From Citrus sinensis (Eukaryota > Streptophyta > Magnoliopsida > Sapindales > Rutaceae): a stretch of DNA of 64,000 nucleotides. A program made the position numbers and the translations under genes. Numbering within the stretch: the first letter of the stretch is position 1; each line of letters begins with the position of its first letter. The notes beneath the pieces were generated by a model, which made no database searches, was not told the DNA's origin, and saw only the letters and a program-made list of their open reading frames with translations. Below, piece after piece: positions 15,001 through 24,107 of this stretch. The stretch covers positions 1,426,001 to 1,490,000 of the forward strand of contig NC_068562.1 of NCBI RefSeq assembly GCF_022201045.2, in the 5' to 3' direction.

Positions 15001-18000
15001 GGATTCCACAGCTACTACTTTCCTTGCAGAGAACAGAAGCACCTCATTGCAAACCTGTTCTTCTGAAAATTGCCACTGTGTATCCACAGGTAATGTTTTT
15101 AAACTGAACATATGTGCTATGCATTTTCATTTAGCTAAACTTGATATTTTTTCCTTTTAAAACTATCAGGCCTTGTATTACTGGCTCCGCACTTATTTGC
15201 TTGAACGCCGGGATGTGGCAAATAAATCTGAACTAGGTAGAATGGCAATGGCACAGCAAAGAACACAGCCAAATGTCCCTACTTCCTCTGCTGGTTCTCT
15301 TGGCTTGGTTGATGGAAATGCAAGAGCACAGAGTCAGAGCGGGGGAATTTTACCTTCAAACAACCACATTCATCAAGGCACTCAGTCTGGTGGGGCTGGA
15401 TCTCAGGAGGGTGGTAATTCTCATGGTCAAGAACCTGATAGGCCAACAGCTGGAGAAAGTAATGTGCACACTGCAAATGACCAACCCATGCAACAAAGCT
15501 CGTCTACTGTCGGCGAAGGTGTTCAGAATGTAATGAGGCGTAATGGTGCTTTGAGCCTGGTAGCGTCTGCTGCAAGTGCTTTTGATGCCGCAAAGGATAT
15601 AATGGAGACCCTTAGAAGCAAGCATGCAAATTTGGCTAGTGAGCTTGAGGTGACCAATTTTGTTTCGATTAATAAATTCGAGACTGGAGAATTATGATTC
15701 AAGTTGTCACCGCCATAATTTTTTTCTTGATTGCTCTTTATATTTGTCATCATTTTAATTGATTCAATAAAACTGGGGATACAATGTGTGAACTCTCTGA
15801 AATTGTTTGCAGAGTTTGCTTACAGAAATTGGTTCGAGGTTTGTTACCCTGCCAGAGGAGAGACTACTAGCTGTTGTTAATGCTCTGCTGCACCGATGTT
15901 ACAAATACCCTACTGCCACCACGGCAGAGGTTCCCCAATCCCTCAAGAAGGAGCTTTCTGGTGTTTGCAGGGCTTGCTTCTCTGCTGATGCTGTCAACAA
16001 GCATGTGGACTTTGTGAGAGAGTATAAGCAGGATTTTGAGCGTGATCTTGATCCAGAAAGTACAACTACTTTCCCTGCCACCCTCTCTGAACTGACTGAA
16101 AGACTGAAACATTGGAAAAATGTTCTTCAAAGCAATGTTGAGGACAGATTTCCAGCTGTGTTGAAACTTGAAGAGGAAAGCAGGGTATTGCGTGATTTCC
16201 ATGTGGTTGATGTAGAAATTCCTGGACAGTATTTCAGTGATCAGGTAATTGTATCAGTATTTTCACATTTGTTAAACTTACCACTTTCCCCAAAAGCTTA
16301 AGGTGATGCATAGGGGGATACAACAAGAATATTCTAGCAACACTCTCCCTAACATACAAGACCCACAGACTAAATACTAGCACAATCATAATGATAATGC
16401 AAGTCATTATAATTTAACTAAGGTGGGTGGATTCTAACACAAATCACTTGGTCAAACTAGCTCTGCTACCATGTAAAGAAATCACTTGTTAAAAGTTTAA
16501 GCAGTTGATTAAGCTAATAGGTAAATGCATGGCATAGTGTTTACACACTTTAAACAATATTCATTTTATCTCATAATGTTCTCTGCCTTACACATGTTGG
16601 CTCAATTGTAGTACTCATATTTATGATGCTAAATATGGATGTGGAAATTGTTATTCCTGTCTTTAAACATATCTAAAGTTATTTTGAAGAAGCCTATTTG
16701 TAAGTTGAAGTTGTGCTACAGTTTTGCATTATTACTCCATTTGTAATCGTTCTAGTGAAACTTCTCTATTGGATTCTTCAGGAAGTTGCACCTGACCACA
16801 CAGTAAAATTAGATAGGGTTGGAGCTGATATACCAATTGTGCGAAGGCATGGAAGCAGTTTCCGGCGTTTGACTTTGATAGGCTCTGATGGCTCTCAACG
16901 TCACTTTATTGTTCAGACGTCTTTGACCCCTAATGCTAGAAGTGATGAACGCATATTACAGCTTTTCAGGGTAATGAACCAAATGTTTGATAAGCACAAG
17001 GAAGCAAGACGCCGCCACATATGCATCCACACACCAATTATTATTCCTGTTTGGTCCCAGGTGCCGAGTTCTCCCTTCTACAAATTTTGTTCCTTTTTTT
17101 AAAAAAAAAAATAAATGAATAAAAATGATGGAATTCATAGTTCTTGAATGTGCCTCTGACCGAGATTTTGTTCCTTTTGTATTTCCTTGTTTTACTTGAA
17201 ATAATTGAATGGTAATTGCTGACTAGCCTGCACTTTAGTACATGAAAGATTTGAACTAAAGCCAGTGAAATCCTCTTATAGTAACTGATTGATGCATGAA
17301 CAGGTTCGCATGGTTGAAGATGATCTGATGTACAGCACCTTCCTTGAGGTTTATGAGAACCATTGTGCAAGGAATGACCGAGAAGCTGACCAGCCCATTA
17401 CCTATTTTAAGGAGCAGTTAAACCAAGCTATCTCAGGCCAAATATCACCTGAGGCGGTAGTAGATCTCCGCCTCCAAGCGTATAATGATATAACAAAAAA
17501 TCATGTGTCAGAGAGCATTTTTTCACAATTCATGTACAAGACTCTGCTAAATGGCAACCATATGTGGGCTTTCAAAAAGCAATTTGCCATCCAGTTAGCC
17601 CTGTCAAGTTTTATGTCTTTCATGCTGCAAATAGGGGGAAGGTCCCCAAACAAGATTTTATTTGCCAAGAACACTGGGAAGATATTCCAGACAGATTTTC
17701 ATCCGGCATATGATGCAAATGGAATGATAGAGTTTAATGAACCAGTGCCTTTTCGTCTGACAAGGAACATGCAATCATTCTTCTCCCATTTTGGCGTGGA
17801 AGGCCTTATTGTGTCTGCAATGTGTGCTGCTGCTCAGGCTGTGGTTGCACCAAAAGTAAGATTCTCTGCAAACTGTCCTTTTTTATTTTTGTCAAAATAC
17901 ATACTGGTGTTATAGAAGTTTTGATTGGCTTTTTCTCTTTTTGTAATGTTGCAGCAAAGTGAGTATCTATGGTATCATTTAGGCATGTTTTTTCGTGATG

Positions 18001-18434
18001 AGCTTTTATCATGGTCTTGGAGGAGACCACTTGGTATGCCTCTGGGTCCTGCTGGAGGGAGTGGTTTGAACCCCATTGACTTCAAAGATAAGGTTAGCAC
18101 CAATGTTGAGAATGTTATTGGCCGGATCAATGGAATTGCCCCACAGTTCTCTGAAGAGGTAAACCCAACGGCAACACCATCACCCCCCAAAAAAAAAAAA
18201 TCTTGTTTTCTTTTTAAGATTAAGTTGTTTGAAATTTTGAATACTGGTCCTAGTTGGTGGGCGTTGATGAGATTTATTTATTTTGATTGCATTCAGGAAG
18301 AAAATGCTCAAAAAGAGAGTGTGTTGGTGGAGCCACCACAGTCGGTACAGAGGGGTGTCACTGAATTGGTTGAGGCTGCCCTGTCAGCAAGGAACTTGTG
18401 CATGATGGATCCAACATGGCATCCCTGGTTTTAA
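86..18434 (+). CDS. TRA1: TRA1/TRRAP-like PIKK-family pseudokinase (3' part, 28 exons)
   Basis: This is the scaffold and activator-binding subunit of the SAGA and NuA4 histone acetyltransferase complexes, acting in the nucleus. Exons: 86-145, 1017-1085, 1837-1900, 2020-2072, 2148-2243, 2319-3551, 3928-4929, 5009-5344, 6249-6507, 6603-6825, 6929-7331, 7503-7652, 7782-8003, 8153-8374, 8871-9524, 10471-10731, 10844-11191, 11482-11894, 11970-12399, 12791-14089, 14453-14713, 14799-15089, 15170-15649, 15813-16244, 16782-17060, 17304-17855, 17955-18158, 18297-18434. They sum to 10434 nt (3477 codons plus stop), all in phase. Plant TRA1 is about 3800 aa, so roughly 350 N-terminal residues lie left of the window. 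HEAT-type helical repeats fill the first two thirds, then comes the FAT region (about 12.8-15.7 kb). The PI3K-like domain (16.8-18.2 kb) has GGRSPNKIL where active PIKKs have a GDRH catalytic loop, and FQTDFHP where DFG is expected, so it is a pseudokinase. The protein ends in a FATC tail, DPTWHPWF. An insert at 15.2-15.6 kb is rich in Ser, Gly and Gln and is probably disordered. Confidence 0.97.
5517..5651 (-). pseudogene. psaJ: Nuclear copy of plastid psaJ (NUPT) inside a TRA1 intron
   Basis: On the minus strand, inside TRA1 intron 5345-6248, there is a complete 44-codon reading frame starting [18 protein letters not shown] and ending ALTFPFFSF. This is photosystem I subunit IX (PsaJ), normally encoded by the plastid and 42-44 aa long. 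No stop or frameshift interrupts it. The flanks also look like plastid DNA: past the stop, the minus strand runs on into the psaJ downstream region (about 5470-5516), and the similarity appears to continue upstream to about 5700. It has no nuclear promoter or transit peptide and lies antisense within an intron, so I infer a recent, non-functional plastid-to-nucleus transfer. Confidence 0.93.
5806..6085. repeat. MITE-like inverted repeat, tandemly multiplied, in a TRA1 intron
   Basis: Segments 5806-5831 and 5912-5937 are perfect 26-bp inverted repeats of each other (CATATGTGTAAATAATATTT and on). They enclose about 80 bp with the motif AGAGGAGGGATGACC. The unit repeats with a period of 104 bp: GCAGTTTTTAGAGG occurs at 5833 and 5937. 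A third, internally deleted unit runs to about 6085. The structure suggests a small foldback element that was duplicated in tandem. No target-site duplication was identified. Confidence 0.7.
8703..8802. repeat. Four tandem copies of a 25-bp unit in a TRA1 intron
   Basis: Four head-to-tail copies of a 25-bp unit beginning ATTGCATTCATTATAAAATT lie in intron 8375-8870. The second copy differs by one base (CAC for CAT). There are no spacers between the copies. It is an ordinary minisatellite in non-coding DNA. Confidence 0.95.
9525..10470. other. Longest TRA1 intron within the window (946 nt), no internal feature
   Basis: This intron joins the 8871-9524 exon to the 10471-10731 exon without a change of phase. 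I see no coding exon, RNA gene or element with clear ends in it. It contains a T-rich tract near 10305 and scattered AT-rich DNA. Confidence 0.6.
16270..16550 (-). mobile_element. Degenerate LTR/TRIM-like retroelement fragment in a TRA1 intron
   Basis: On the minus strand a stretch begins TGTTAGGGAGAGTG (16354) and ends GTGGTAAGTTTAACA (16270), the TG...CA form of a short LTR. Further along (near 16470) the minus strand reads TGGTAGCAGAGC, one base from the usual plant primer-binding site TGGTATCAGAGC, which is complementary to initiator tRNA-Met. The partner LTR beyond it is only weakly similar. No coding sequence is present, so it is at best a small decayed non-autonomous element lying antisense in the intron. 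Confidence 0.4.
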
Positions 18435-18500
18435 CTTGGCCGGAGTTTCGGCTTGTATAGATAATTTTCTTTTCTCATTCCTGTTACATTGTATAGATTA

Positions 18501-18795
18501 ATTACAATTCGTAATTTTGACGAATTTCTGTCCTCATAGTTGTGGTATTGTTCAATTTTTTTCCAGCGTAACCAAGTGCCTAAAACTACCTTGCACGTAT
18601 ATAAAACGAAAGCACGAACTGAGGTGGAGACATTAGTTCAAAACGTATATTACAATTCGTAATTTTGACGAATTTCTGTCCTCATAGTTGTGGTATTTGT
18701 TCAATTATTTTCCAGCGTAACCAAGTGCCTAAAACTACCTTGCACGTATATAAAACGAAAGCACGAACTGAGGTGGAGACATTAGTTCAAAACGT
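18501..18795. repeat. Tandem duplication of about 148 bp downstream of TRA1
   Basis: Segment 18501-18648 is repeated almost exactly at 18649-18795. Both start ATTACAATTCGTAATTTTGA and end AGTTCAAAACGT. The duplication lies just past the TRA1 stop codon, in the likely 3' UTR or termination zone between two convergent genes. Only a few bases differ (for example one T run), so it is recent. Confidence 0.95.
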
Positions 18796-19000
18796 CACAT
18801 CATTGTGATTATGAGCATTTTTTTTTCTTTTTTTCTTTTTTTCATCAAAATAATTGCTCGGCCAATTTCTTCTTCCTCAATTGCAAAGGGAGATTCATCA
18901 AATTTCATTAATTCAAAACGTCATCACGTCGTTGTGATTACAAGCATTTTTTTTCTTTTTCTCATCAAAACAATTGCCCAGCCAAAAAATGACAAAACAG
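18783..19000. repeat. Second imperfect duplication carrying a copy of the neighbouring gene's 3' end
   Basis: The block from about 18783 (TTCAAAACGTCA...TTGTGATTA..AGCATTTTTTTT..CATCAAAA) recurs at about 18911-18980. Within the first block, 18863-18890 matches 19073-19100 at 26 of 28 positions. The latter is the end of the coding region of the minus-strand gene at 19065-20370 (codons for the acidic C-terminus). The intergenic space therefore contains a duplicated relic of that gene's last codons. Confidence 0.7.
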
Positions 19001-19064
19001 CATAAACTCAATGATGGGACATCAGAAGTCAAGTCAAAAGAAAACCAATGACAATGAGAGAGCC

Positions 19065-20370
19065 TCAGTCGACAATTTCTTCTTCCTCAATTGCGAAGCG
19101 AATGTGTTTCCCTTTCGGTGTTGGCAAGCCCTTCAAGGATAAGACGTTGGGCGAGAAACCAATTGATAAATTATTATTATTAACAGTTAGTTCTTCTTCA
19201 ACTATTTCATCATCGCTGTTGTACAAGTATCTTGTGTGCCGTCCTGTAAATTTAGCCATTGTCTGCTCCGTATTATTCACACTAATCTTGCTCAGTTCTT
19301 CGCAGAGTTCATCAAGCAATACTTCATCATACTCTTCAGCTTCATTTTCTTCGTAATTGTCGTTGTAAGATTCATCTACTTCCTCTTCTTCATCATGAAT
19401 GCTTGCGTTGACCTGAATGGACCAAACAGAAGAGTCATCCTCATCTGGATATGATTTCTCTTTGCCGTCACTCTTTCCCGCGTCAGTCTCCACAGAGGAG
19501 CACTCTGTTGATTCTGTTTTCTCAGAGAAATCCAGCAGCAAAGAACGAGATATCGTATTTATATCCGATTCAATTCCCTCTTCGATCTTGATCTCACCGA
19601 CCACCTGATAATCAGAAACAACAATAAGAATCAATACTGTACACAAGAACGAAGTTCAATATTTAAAAGTCAAATTCTCAAATTTCCAAGGACAGAAACC
19701 ATTCAGAATTTTCTACTTATACACGAACCAGAGAAATCAATTGTTCTTGAGTAACTGGCGAAGCATTGATTGAGGCCAAATCATTATCGTTGTTGGCATC
19801 CTCAGAAAGATTCAAGACTTGCGGCGTATTTGCTGGAGTTGGAGCAAGAAGTCGCATTGGAGAGTTTACAAAGCCTTGAAGATGAAGAAATGGGCGACTC
19901 TCCAGAGAGATTTTTGAAAGCTCAGCCTCTTCCTCAACTTTTTGCAGGAGAGTCTTCGCTTGACACCTAAGCAAAGCCTCTCCAGAGCCAGGTGTGCTGT
20001 TCTTGGCTCTAATGGTCCTTCGCTTGGCCACGGCCGATGATGGAGTCTCCTCCAAGACCCCCGTTGCAAGCCCAACAATCGGTGAATCATTTGTTATATC
20101 AATCAGCGCAGACCGATCTTGTTGTTGTTTTGTGGCTCTCTGTCTTGATTTTGAAACACCCTTTTCAGCATCTTCAATTCTCCCTGGAAAAATATCATCA
20201 AAGTAAAGGATCACGATTATAAAAGGACTATCGAATCAAGAAGTGGTTTCAAAACTTTACTTTGAACAGATAATTAATTAAGATGACTCACTTGAAATGG
20301 GAATATTGTTGACAGCAGCCGAAGTCTGTGACCTGGTGATTCTTCTTGTTGACGATGATGGGGTCTCCAT
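19065..20370 (-). CDS. Unrecognised protein with an APC/C destruction box, probable cell-cycle gene (3 exons)
   Basis: Exons on the minus strand are 20370-20292, 20183-19729 and 19604-19065. They total 1074 nt (357 aa), with GT-AG introns of 108 and 124 nt in phase. I cannot name the family. The N-terminus is basic and Ser/Thr-rich (METPSSSTRRITRSQTS). Around residue 50 the motif RSALIDITN fits the destruction box RxxLxxIxN that targets mitotic proteins to the APC/C, and it is followed by DSPIVGLATG. The centre has a Lys/Glu-rich helix (KTLLQKVEEEAELSKI). The C-terminal half is very acidic and closes with a conserved-looking GLPTPKGKHIRFAIEEEE. There is no membrane segment or enzyme motif. 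Two perfect MSA promoter elements lie upstream. It is tail-to-tail with TRA1. Securin-, sororin- or similar regulator-like roles are possible but unproven. Confidence 0.85.
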
Positions 20371-20522
20371 TGAGATTCAGGAAAGATGAAATGAGAGTAA
20401 TCAAGCGTTAAAGAAAAGTAAAGGAAGCAAGAAAGTAAATCAAGAAGATGTTTTTTCATGTAAAATGTGCGACGGGTATATATGAAGGCAATTAGTGGAC
20501 GGGTTTGAACGGTAAGGTAATA

Positions 20523-20586
20523 TGACCGTTAGAGCCAGCGCTCGCTGCCACATCCGTTCACACGTGTGGTAAAACTAGCCGTTGGG
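20523..20586 (-). promoter_or_regulatory. Pair of mitosis-specific activator (MSA) elements
   Basis: On the minus strand, 20533-20523 reads TCTAACGGTCA and 20586-20576 reads CCCAACGGCTA. Both fit the MSA consensus YCYAACGGYYA exactly. MSA sites are bound by three-repeat MYB (MYB3R) factors and drive G2/M transcription of genes such as B-type cyclins. They sit about 155-215 bp upstream of the start codon at 20370. A third AACGG core occurs on the plus strand near 20510, and a TATATA tract near 20478 may be the TATA box. Confidence 0.75.
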
Positions 20587-21124
20587 ATTTTATTTCAATT
20601 ACGCAATTGCAATGTTCACTTTTCACTCTTCTCATACACTGGGCCGAGCCGATCCAAGATGGGCTGGGCTCTTTTTTGCCAACCCCGTCCGTATTCAACA
20701 TATGCCACCCTACAATTATTTTTCATGAAACCTTAACTGACATTAAAAAAAAAATGCCCCTTTCATGAAAATCACTACTACGAATATAGCCCATTTAATT
20801 TAATTAATACCAACTAAATTTCGTGTATAATTATAGAAACTTTGTGTGAGTTAGCTTGTGTATCAGACAATGCACCTTTACCAATGATTTTGTGGCATTC
20901 GTATGTCGGAGCCCAATCGGAGCCCAGGATGTGGACTTGGTAAGAAACCATGAAATCTTAGTCAAAAGAATTTTTTTTTGATACGATCAAAAGAATATTG
21001 TTAGAAAACGAAAAGTTCAGCATAATTTAAAAGGTTTAAAACGACAAAGCGAGTTCACATCAATCACAATTCCTGAAACCTAAAGATATAAAGGAGAAGG
21101 GAAAAAAAAATTAGGAGATTGGTA

Positions 21125-22314
21125 GCTAGGCATGGGGATGGCAATGGGGTGGGTTGAGGTTAAGGATGGCAAAATAACCTGGACCCGGACGAACCCGGAT
21201 AATCCGGGCCGGGTTGAACCCGTACCGGAATGTAAAAAAAATTTAGATCCGGAATAAATTTTAATAACCCGGATATATCCGGGTCTGGAATAAATTTTAA
21301 TAACCCGGATATCTAATTTTAATATTATTTTTTAATTAATTTTATTGATTAATCTAGATGTGTTATTGCTTGGAAATGTATTAATTTTTTATTTTTAGAA
21401 TTTTAGAAATTAATATTTGATTCATTGATCCGGGTTCAAAACCCGGAATCCGGAAACCCGGATTTTTCCGGGTTGAACCCGGACCCAGACCCGGGTGAAA
21501 AAATCCAGGTCCGGGAAAAGAAAATGGTATCTGGGTCCGGATCCGGAAAGGCTAAACTCGGACCCGGACCTGGATTTTGCCATCCCTAGTTGAGGTTGGG
21601 AAACGTACCTCATTCTTATCCTCTCATTTTTATTCTTCTAAAAATTTCGTCTTTATTTTCTACTTTATTTCTTAGTAAATTTAATACTTAGAAATGCAGT
21701 TGTGTTAAATATATATTGGGAGAGCTTTATCATTCTCGTGGTCTTACCCAGTTTGAATTTATATTAGTCGAGGTCCAATGTAGTCTTTAAATACCATATG
21801 ATTTAATATACCAAAAAATTAGTGAATTCCCAATATACTTATTTTATAGTAGGTATGGATATATGATTTCAGTAAATTAAAAATTATAGAATTAAATAAA
21901 ATCATCGTCATATTATAAAGTATTTAAATTATTTAAAAAATCTAAAATTTTGAAACAATATCTTAAGATGATATCAAAAGTAAAAAATATTTGAAAAGGA
22001 GAGAAAAGAAAACATAACAATATTTTAAGGTTGAATTAATAAGAATTATATTGTATGATTTTCTTTTAGTTATAACTTATTTATATTAGGTAAAAATAAG
22101 AAGAAAATTTATTAACCAACAGGATTTATATATAATGAAAATTGAGGTGGGGTGGGAGTGAGGTGGGGAGTACAAAACTATATCTCACCTCATAGAAATT
22201 ATTTGTTCCCCATTATCCGCTCCATCCTCGAAAATTATCTAATTTTTTTTTTCATTTAAGATGGCCCCCATGAGACCCCAAATCCGTAGAGAAATTTCCA
22301 TCCCCAGCCAGGCA
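21125..22314. mobile_element. hAT-type MITE (outer element), interrupted by a second MITE
   Basis: The ends are TGGGGATGGCAA (21133) and, inverted, TGGGGATGGAAA (22306). They are flanked by 8-bp target duplications GCTAGGCA (21125-21132) and GCCAGGCA (22307-22314), 7 of 8 identical. An 8-bp duplication with (T/C)(A/G)GGGATGG ends is the hAT superfamily pattern. Without the inner element it is about 740 bp and AT-rich, with no transposase reading frame, so it is non-autonomous. Confidence 0.75.
21153..21596. mobile_element. hAT-type MITE (inner, nested element)
   Basis: The element runs 21161-21588 (428 bp) between perfect 8-bp duplications GTTGAGGT at 21153-21160 and 21589-21596. Its terminal inverted repeats are TAAGGATGGCAAAAT and TAGGGATGGCAAAAT. 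The subterminal zones are packed with CCGGG/CCCGG words (ACCCGGA, TCCGGGT) on both arms, while the centre is AT-rich. There is no coding capacity. It inserted into the outer hAT-type MITE, so it is the younger of the two. Confidence 0.92.
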
Positions 22315-22353
22315 AGGTAAATGCATGCTTCATGAACGACCAGTCGAGCAGTT

Positions 22354-22532
22354 AAAGTTAGGTTTAAATCGGGTGCGACCATACCAGCACTAATGTACCG
22401 AATCCCATCAGAACTCCGCAGTTAAGCGTGCTTGGACGAGAGCAGTACTAAGATGAGTGACCTCTTGGAAAGTCCCCGTGTTGCACACCTCCTTTTGAAG
22501 TTATATCAAAAAAAAAAAGTTAAGTTTAAATC
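22354..22532 (+). mobile_element. SINE-like retroposon: 5S body, A-tail and target-site duplication
   Basis: The inserted unit is 22371-22515 (145 bp): the 5S-like body, a 14-nt spacer (CTTTTGAAGTTATATC region) and an A-run. The flanking 17-bp repeats read AAAGTTAGGTTTAAATC and AAAGTTAAGTTTAAATC. It could be one processed 5S transcript or a member of a 5S-headed SINE family. A single copy cannot tell these apart. Confidence 0.75.
22371..22490 (+). rRNA. Retroposed 5S rRNA-like sequence (probable pseudogene)
   Basis: These 120 bp align end to end with plant 5S rRNA: GGGTGCGACCATACCAGCAC at the start, GAACTCCG.AGTTAAGCGTGC in the middle (internal A-box/IE region), GTGACCTC in the C-box region, then GTGTTGCACACCT. 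Most differences from the usual plant sequence are C-to-T or G-to-A (for example GTACCGAAT, GGATGAG-type changes), as expected of a methylated, decaying copy. It stands alone, not in a tandem array. A short tail ending in 11 A follows, and the whole is bracketed by a 17-bp direct repeat (22354-22370 and 22516-22532, one mismatch). That is the signature of LINE-type retroposition. Confidence 0.88.
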
Positions 22533-23339
22533 ACGTGATGTGGTCTCAACTATACCTTACATATGACCAAATAAATTATTTATTCTATTCAGCTAATTCA
22601 CTTATATACTTTCTTTCTTAAGCTATAGCTACTTTCTCAAATTAGATATAGTATATTATATGCAGCTAATTCAATAGTATTTAATTTGGCTCAATAGTAT
22701 TTAAGTAATTTAATCTAGCCGACCACCCAAGTTAAAATCTAATGAGAGATAAAGATGAATTAAAAAGAATTAGATCTTCTCATTATTTGAATTTCTCTGA
22801 ATTAAAGATCTTATAACATATGTGTATTTTCTATATATGATCAAGATTTATTTCTTTATTTTATTTTTATTTAATGACTACTGAATAAAAAAAATTAATA
22901 AAAATTTTACCTGCTTCTCACTTTTTAAAAATGATAATAGGGTAAAAAAAATCCTCCACTTTGTGAAAGGATAACGGGGGAAGGCGTTGGCACATAAACT
23001 AAAAAAAAAGGTTGTTCGTATAAAATTGGGATAAATAAAAATATGTGGTGACCGAATTTACATGGCATTTGACTTGACAGCCAATCCGTACTTTGCATGC
23101 CGAAGACGAATACGGCGCCACGTAGCTAGGTTGCCAAGTTTGTTGGAATTCGTTTATCTGATTTTTATATGTATAACAAAATAATAAAAATATTTATTTC
23201 TGAATTTCTGTATACTAATAAAAATTATGCAGTTAAAACTTAAACGAACGCACTGGTCAATAGAGAGTGATCCATTCAATTCAATGCTTAAAAAAAGTTA
23301 AAACAATTGAGATAAGATATTCTATATAAAGCTCCTCCG

Positions 23340-23535
23340 TTACCCAACCACGTAGACTCTAGAAGCACGTATGCTGATACGCATGTAGGGTGGTAGATGG
23401 ATGCCACTTGAAGTGTTAAAACATTTAAGAGGATGGTAGTTCACGTGTTAAGAGGTAGCCACAGCTGCCACGCTTTCCAACCGTCTAACATCCGAAGCCG
23501 CGTCCCCCTCGTACTCCATATAATATATATACATA
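23340..23535 (+). promoter_or_regulatory. Probable F3H promoter: MYB-type, ACGT and TATA motifs
   Basis: Upstream of the F3H start codon are CCAACCACGTA (23344-23354), a MYB-recognition core overlapping an ACGT core; a G-box CACGTG (23442-23447); CCAACC (23477 region); and a TATA tract, CATATAATATATATAC (about 23517-23531). MYB-recognition and ACGT elements together are the established arrangement in flavonoid gene promoters (R2R3-MYB with bZIP or bHLH partners). Function here is inferred from the motifs only. Confidence 0.55.
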
Positions 23536-23685
23536 GGTGTAAAACATGCACACATGCACATTAACCCCCACAACACAAGCGGCAGTTGCGCATCACCCTT
23601 GGACTCACTCTTTTGCTTTTAAACAGATACTTATACATTTGCTCTAATATATTATTATTATTTGTGCTTCATCGATCATCAATTC

Positions 23686-24072
23686 ATGGCTCCTTCAACC
23701 CTCACCGCCCTTGCTGGGGAGAAAACCCTCAACCCAAGCTTTGTCCGCTTTCAAGATGAGCGTCCCAAGGTGGCTTATAATGAATTCAGCAATGAAATTC
23801 CTGTGATTTCACTTGCTGGGATTGATGACGTCGGTGGCAAAAGGGCTGAGATTTGCAAGAAAATTGTTGAGGCGTGTGAGGACTGGGGAATCTTTCAAGT
23901 TGTTGATCATGGTGTTGATGCTAAGCTTATATCCGATATGACTCGTCTTGCTACAGAATTTTTCGCCCTGCCCCCTGAGGAGAAGCTCAAGTTTGATATG
24001 TCCGGTGGGAAGAAGGGTGGCTTCATTGTCTCTAGCCACCTTCAGGTACCAACTCTCTTACTCTTGTCCCCT

Positions 24073-24107
<35 letters not shown>

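Larger units (their letters stand above)
20587..23340. other. Intergenic region between the D-box gene and F3H
   Basis: Apart from the nested MITEs and the 5S retroposon, the DNA at 20587-21124 and 22533-23340 is AT-rich with many short homopolymer runs. I found no coding, RNA or repeat feature that I can support there. Confidence 0.6.

Noticed and set aside
19236-20222. Several plus-strand frames of 60-100 codons
   Set aside because: They lie antisense to the exons of the D-box gene. The minus-strand model has clean splice sites and a continuous frame.
22371-22490. Functional tandem 5S rRNA gene
   Set aside because: It is a single copy with many transitions, an A-tail and flanking direct repeats, and no second unit lies nearby.
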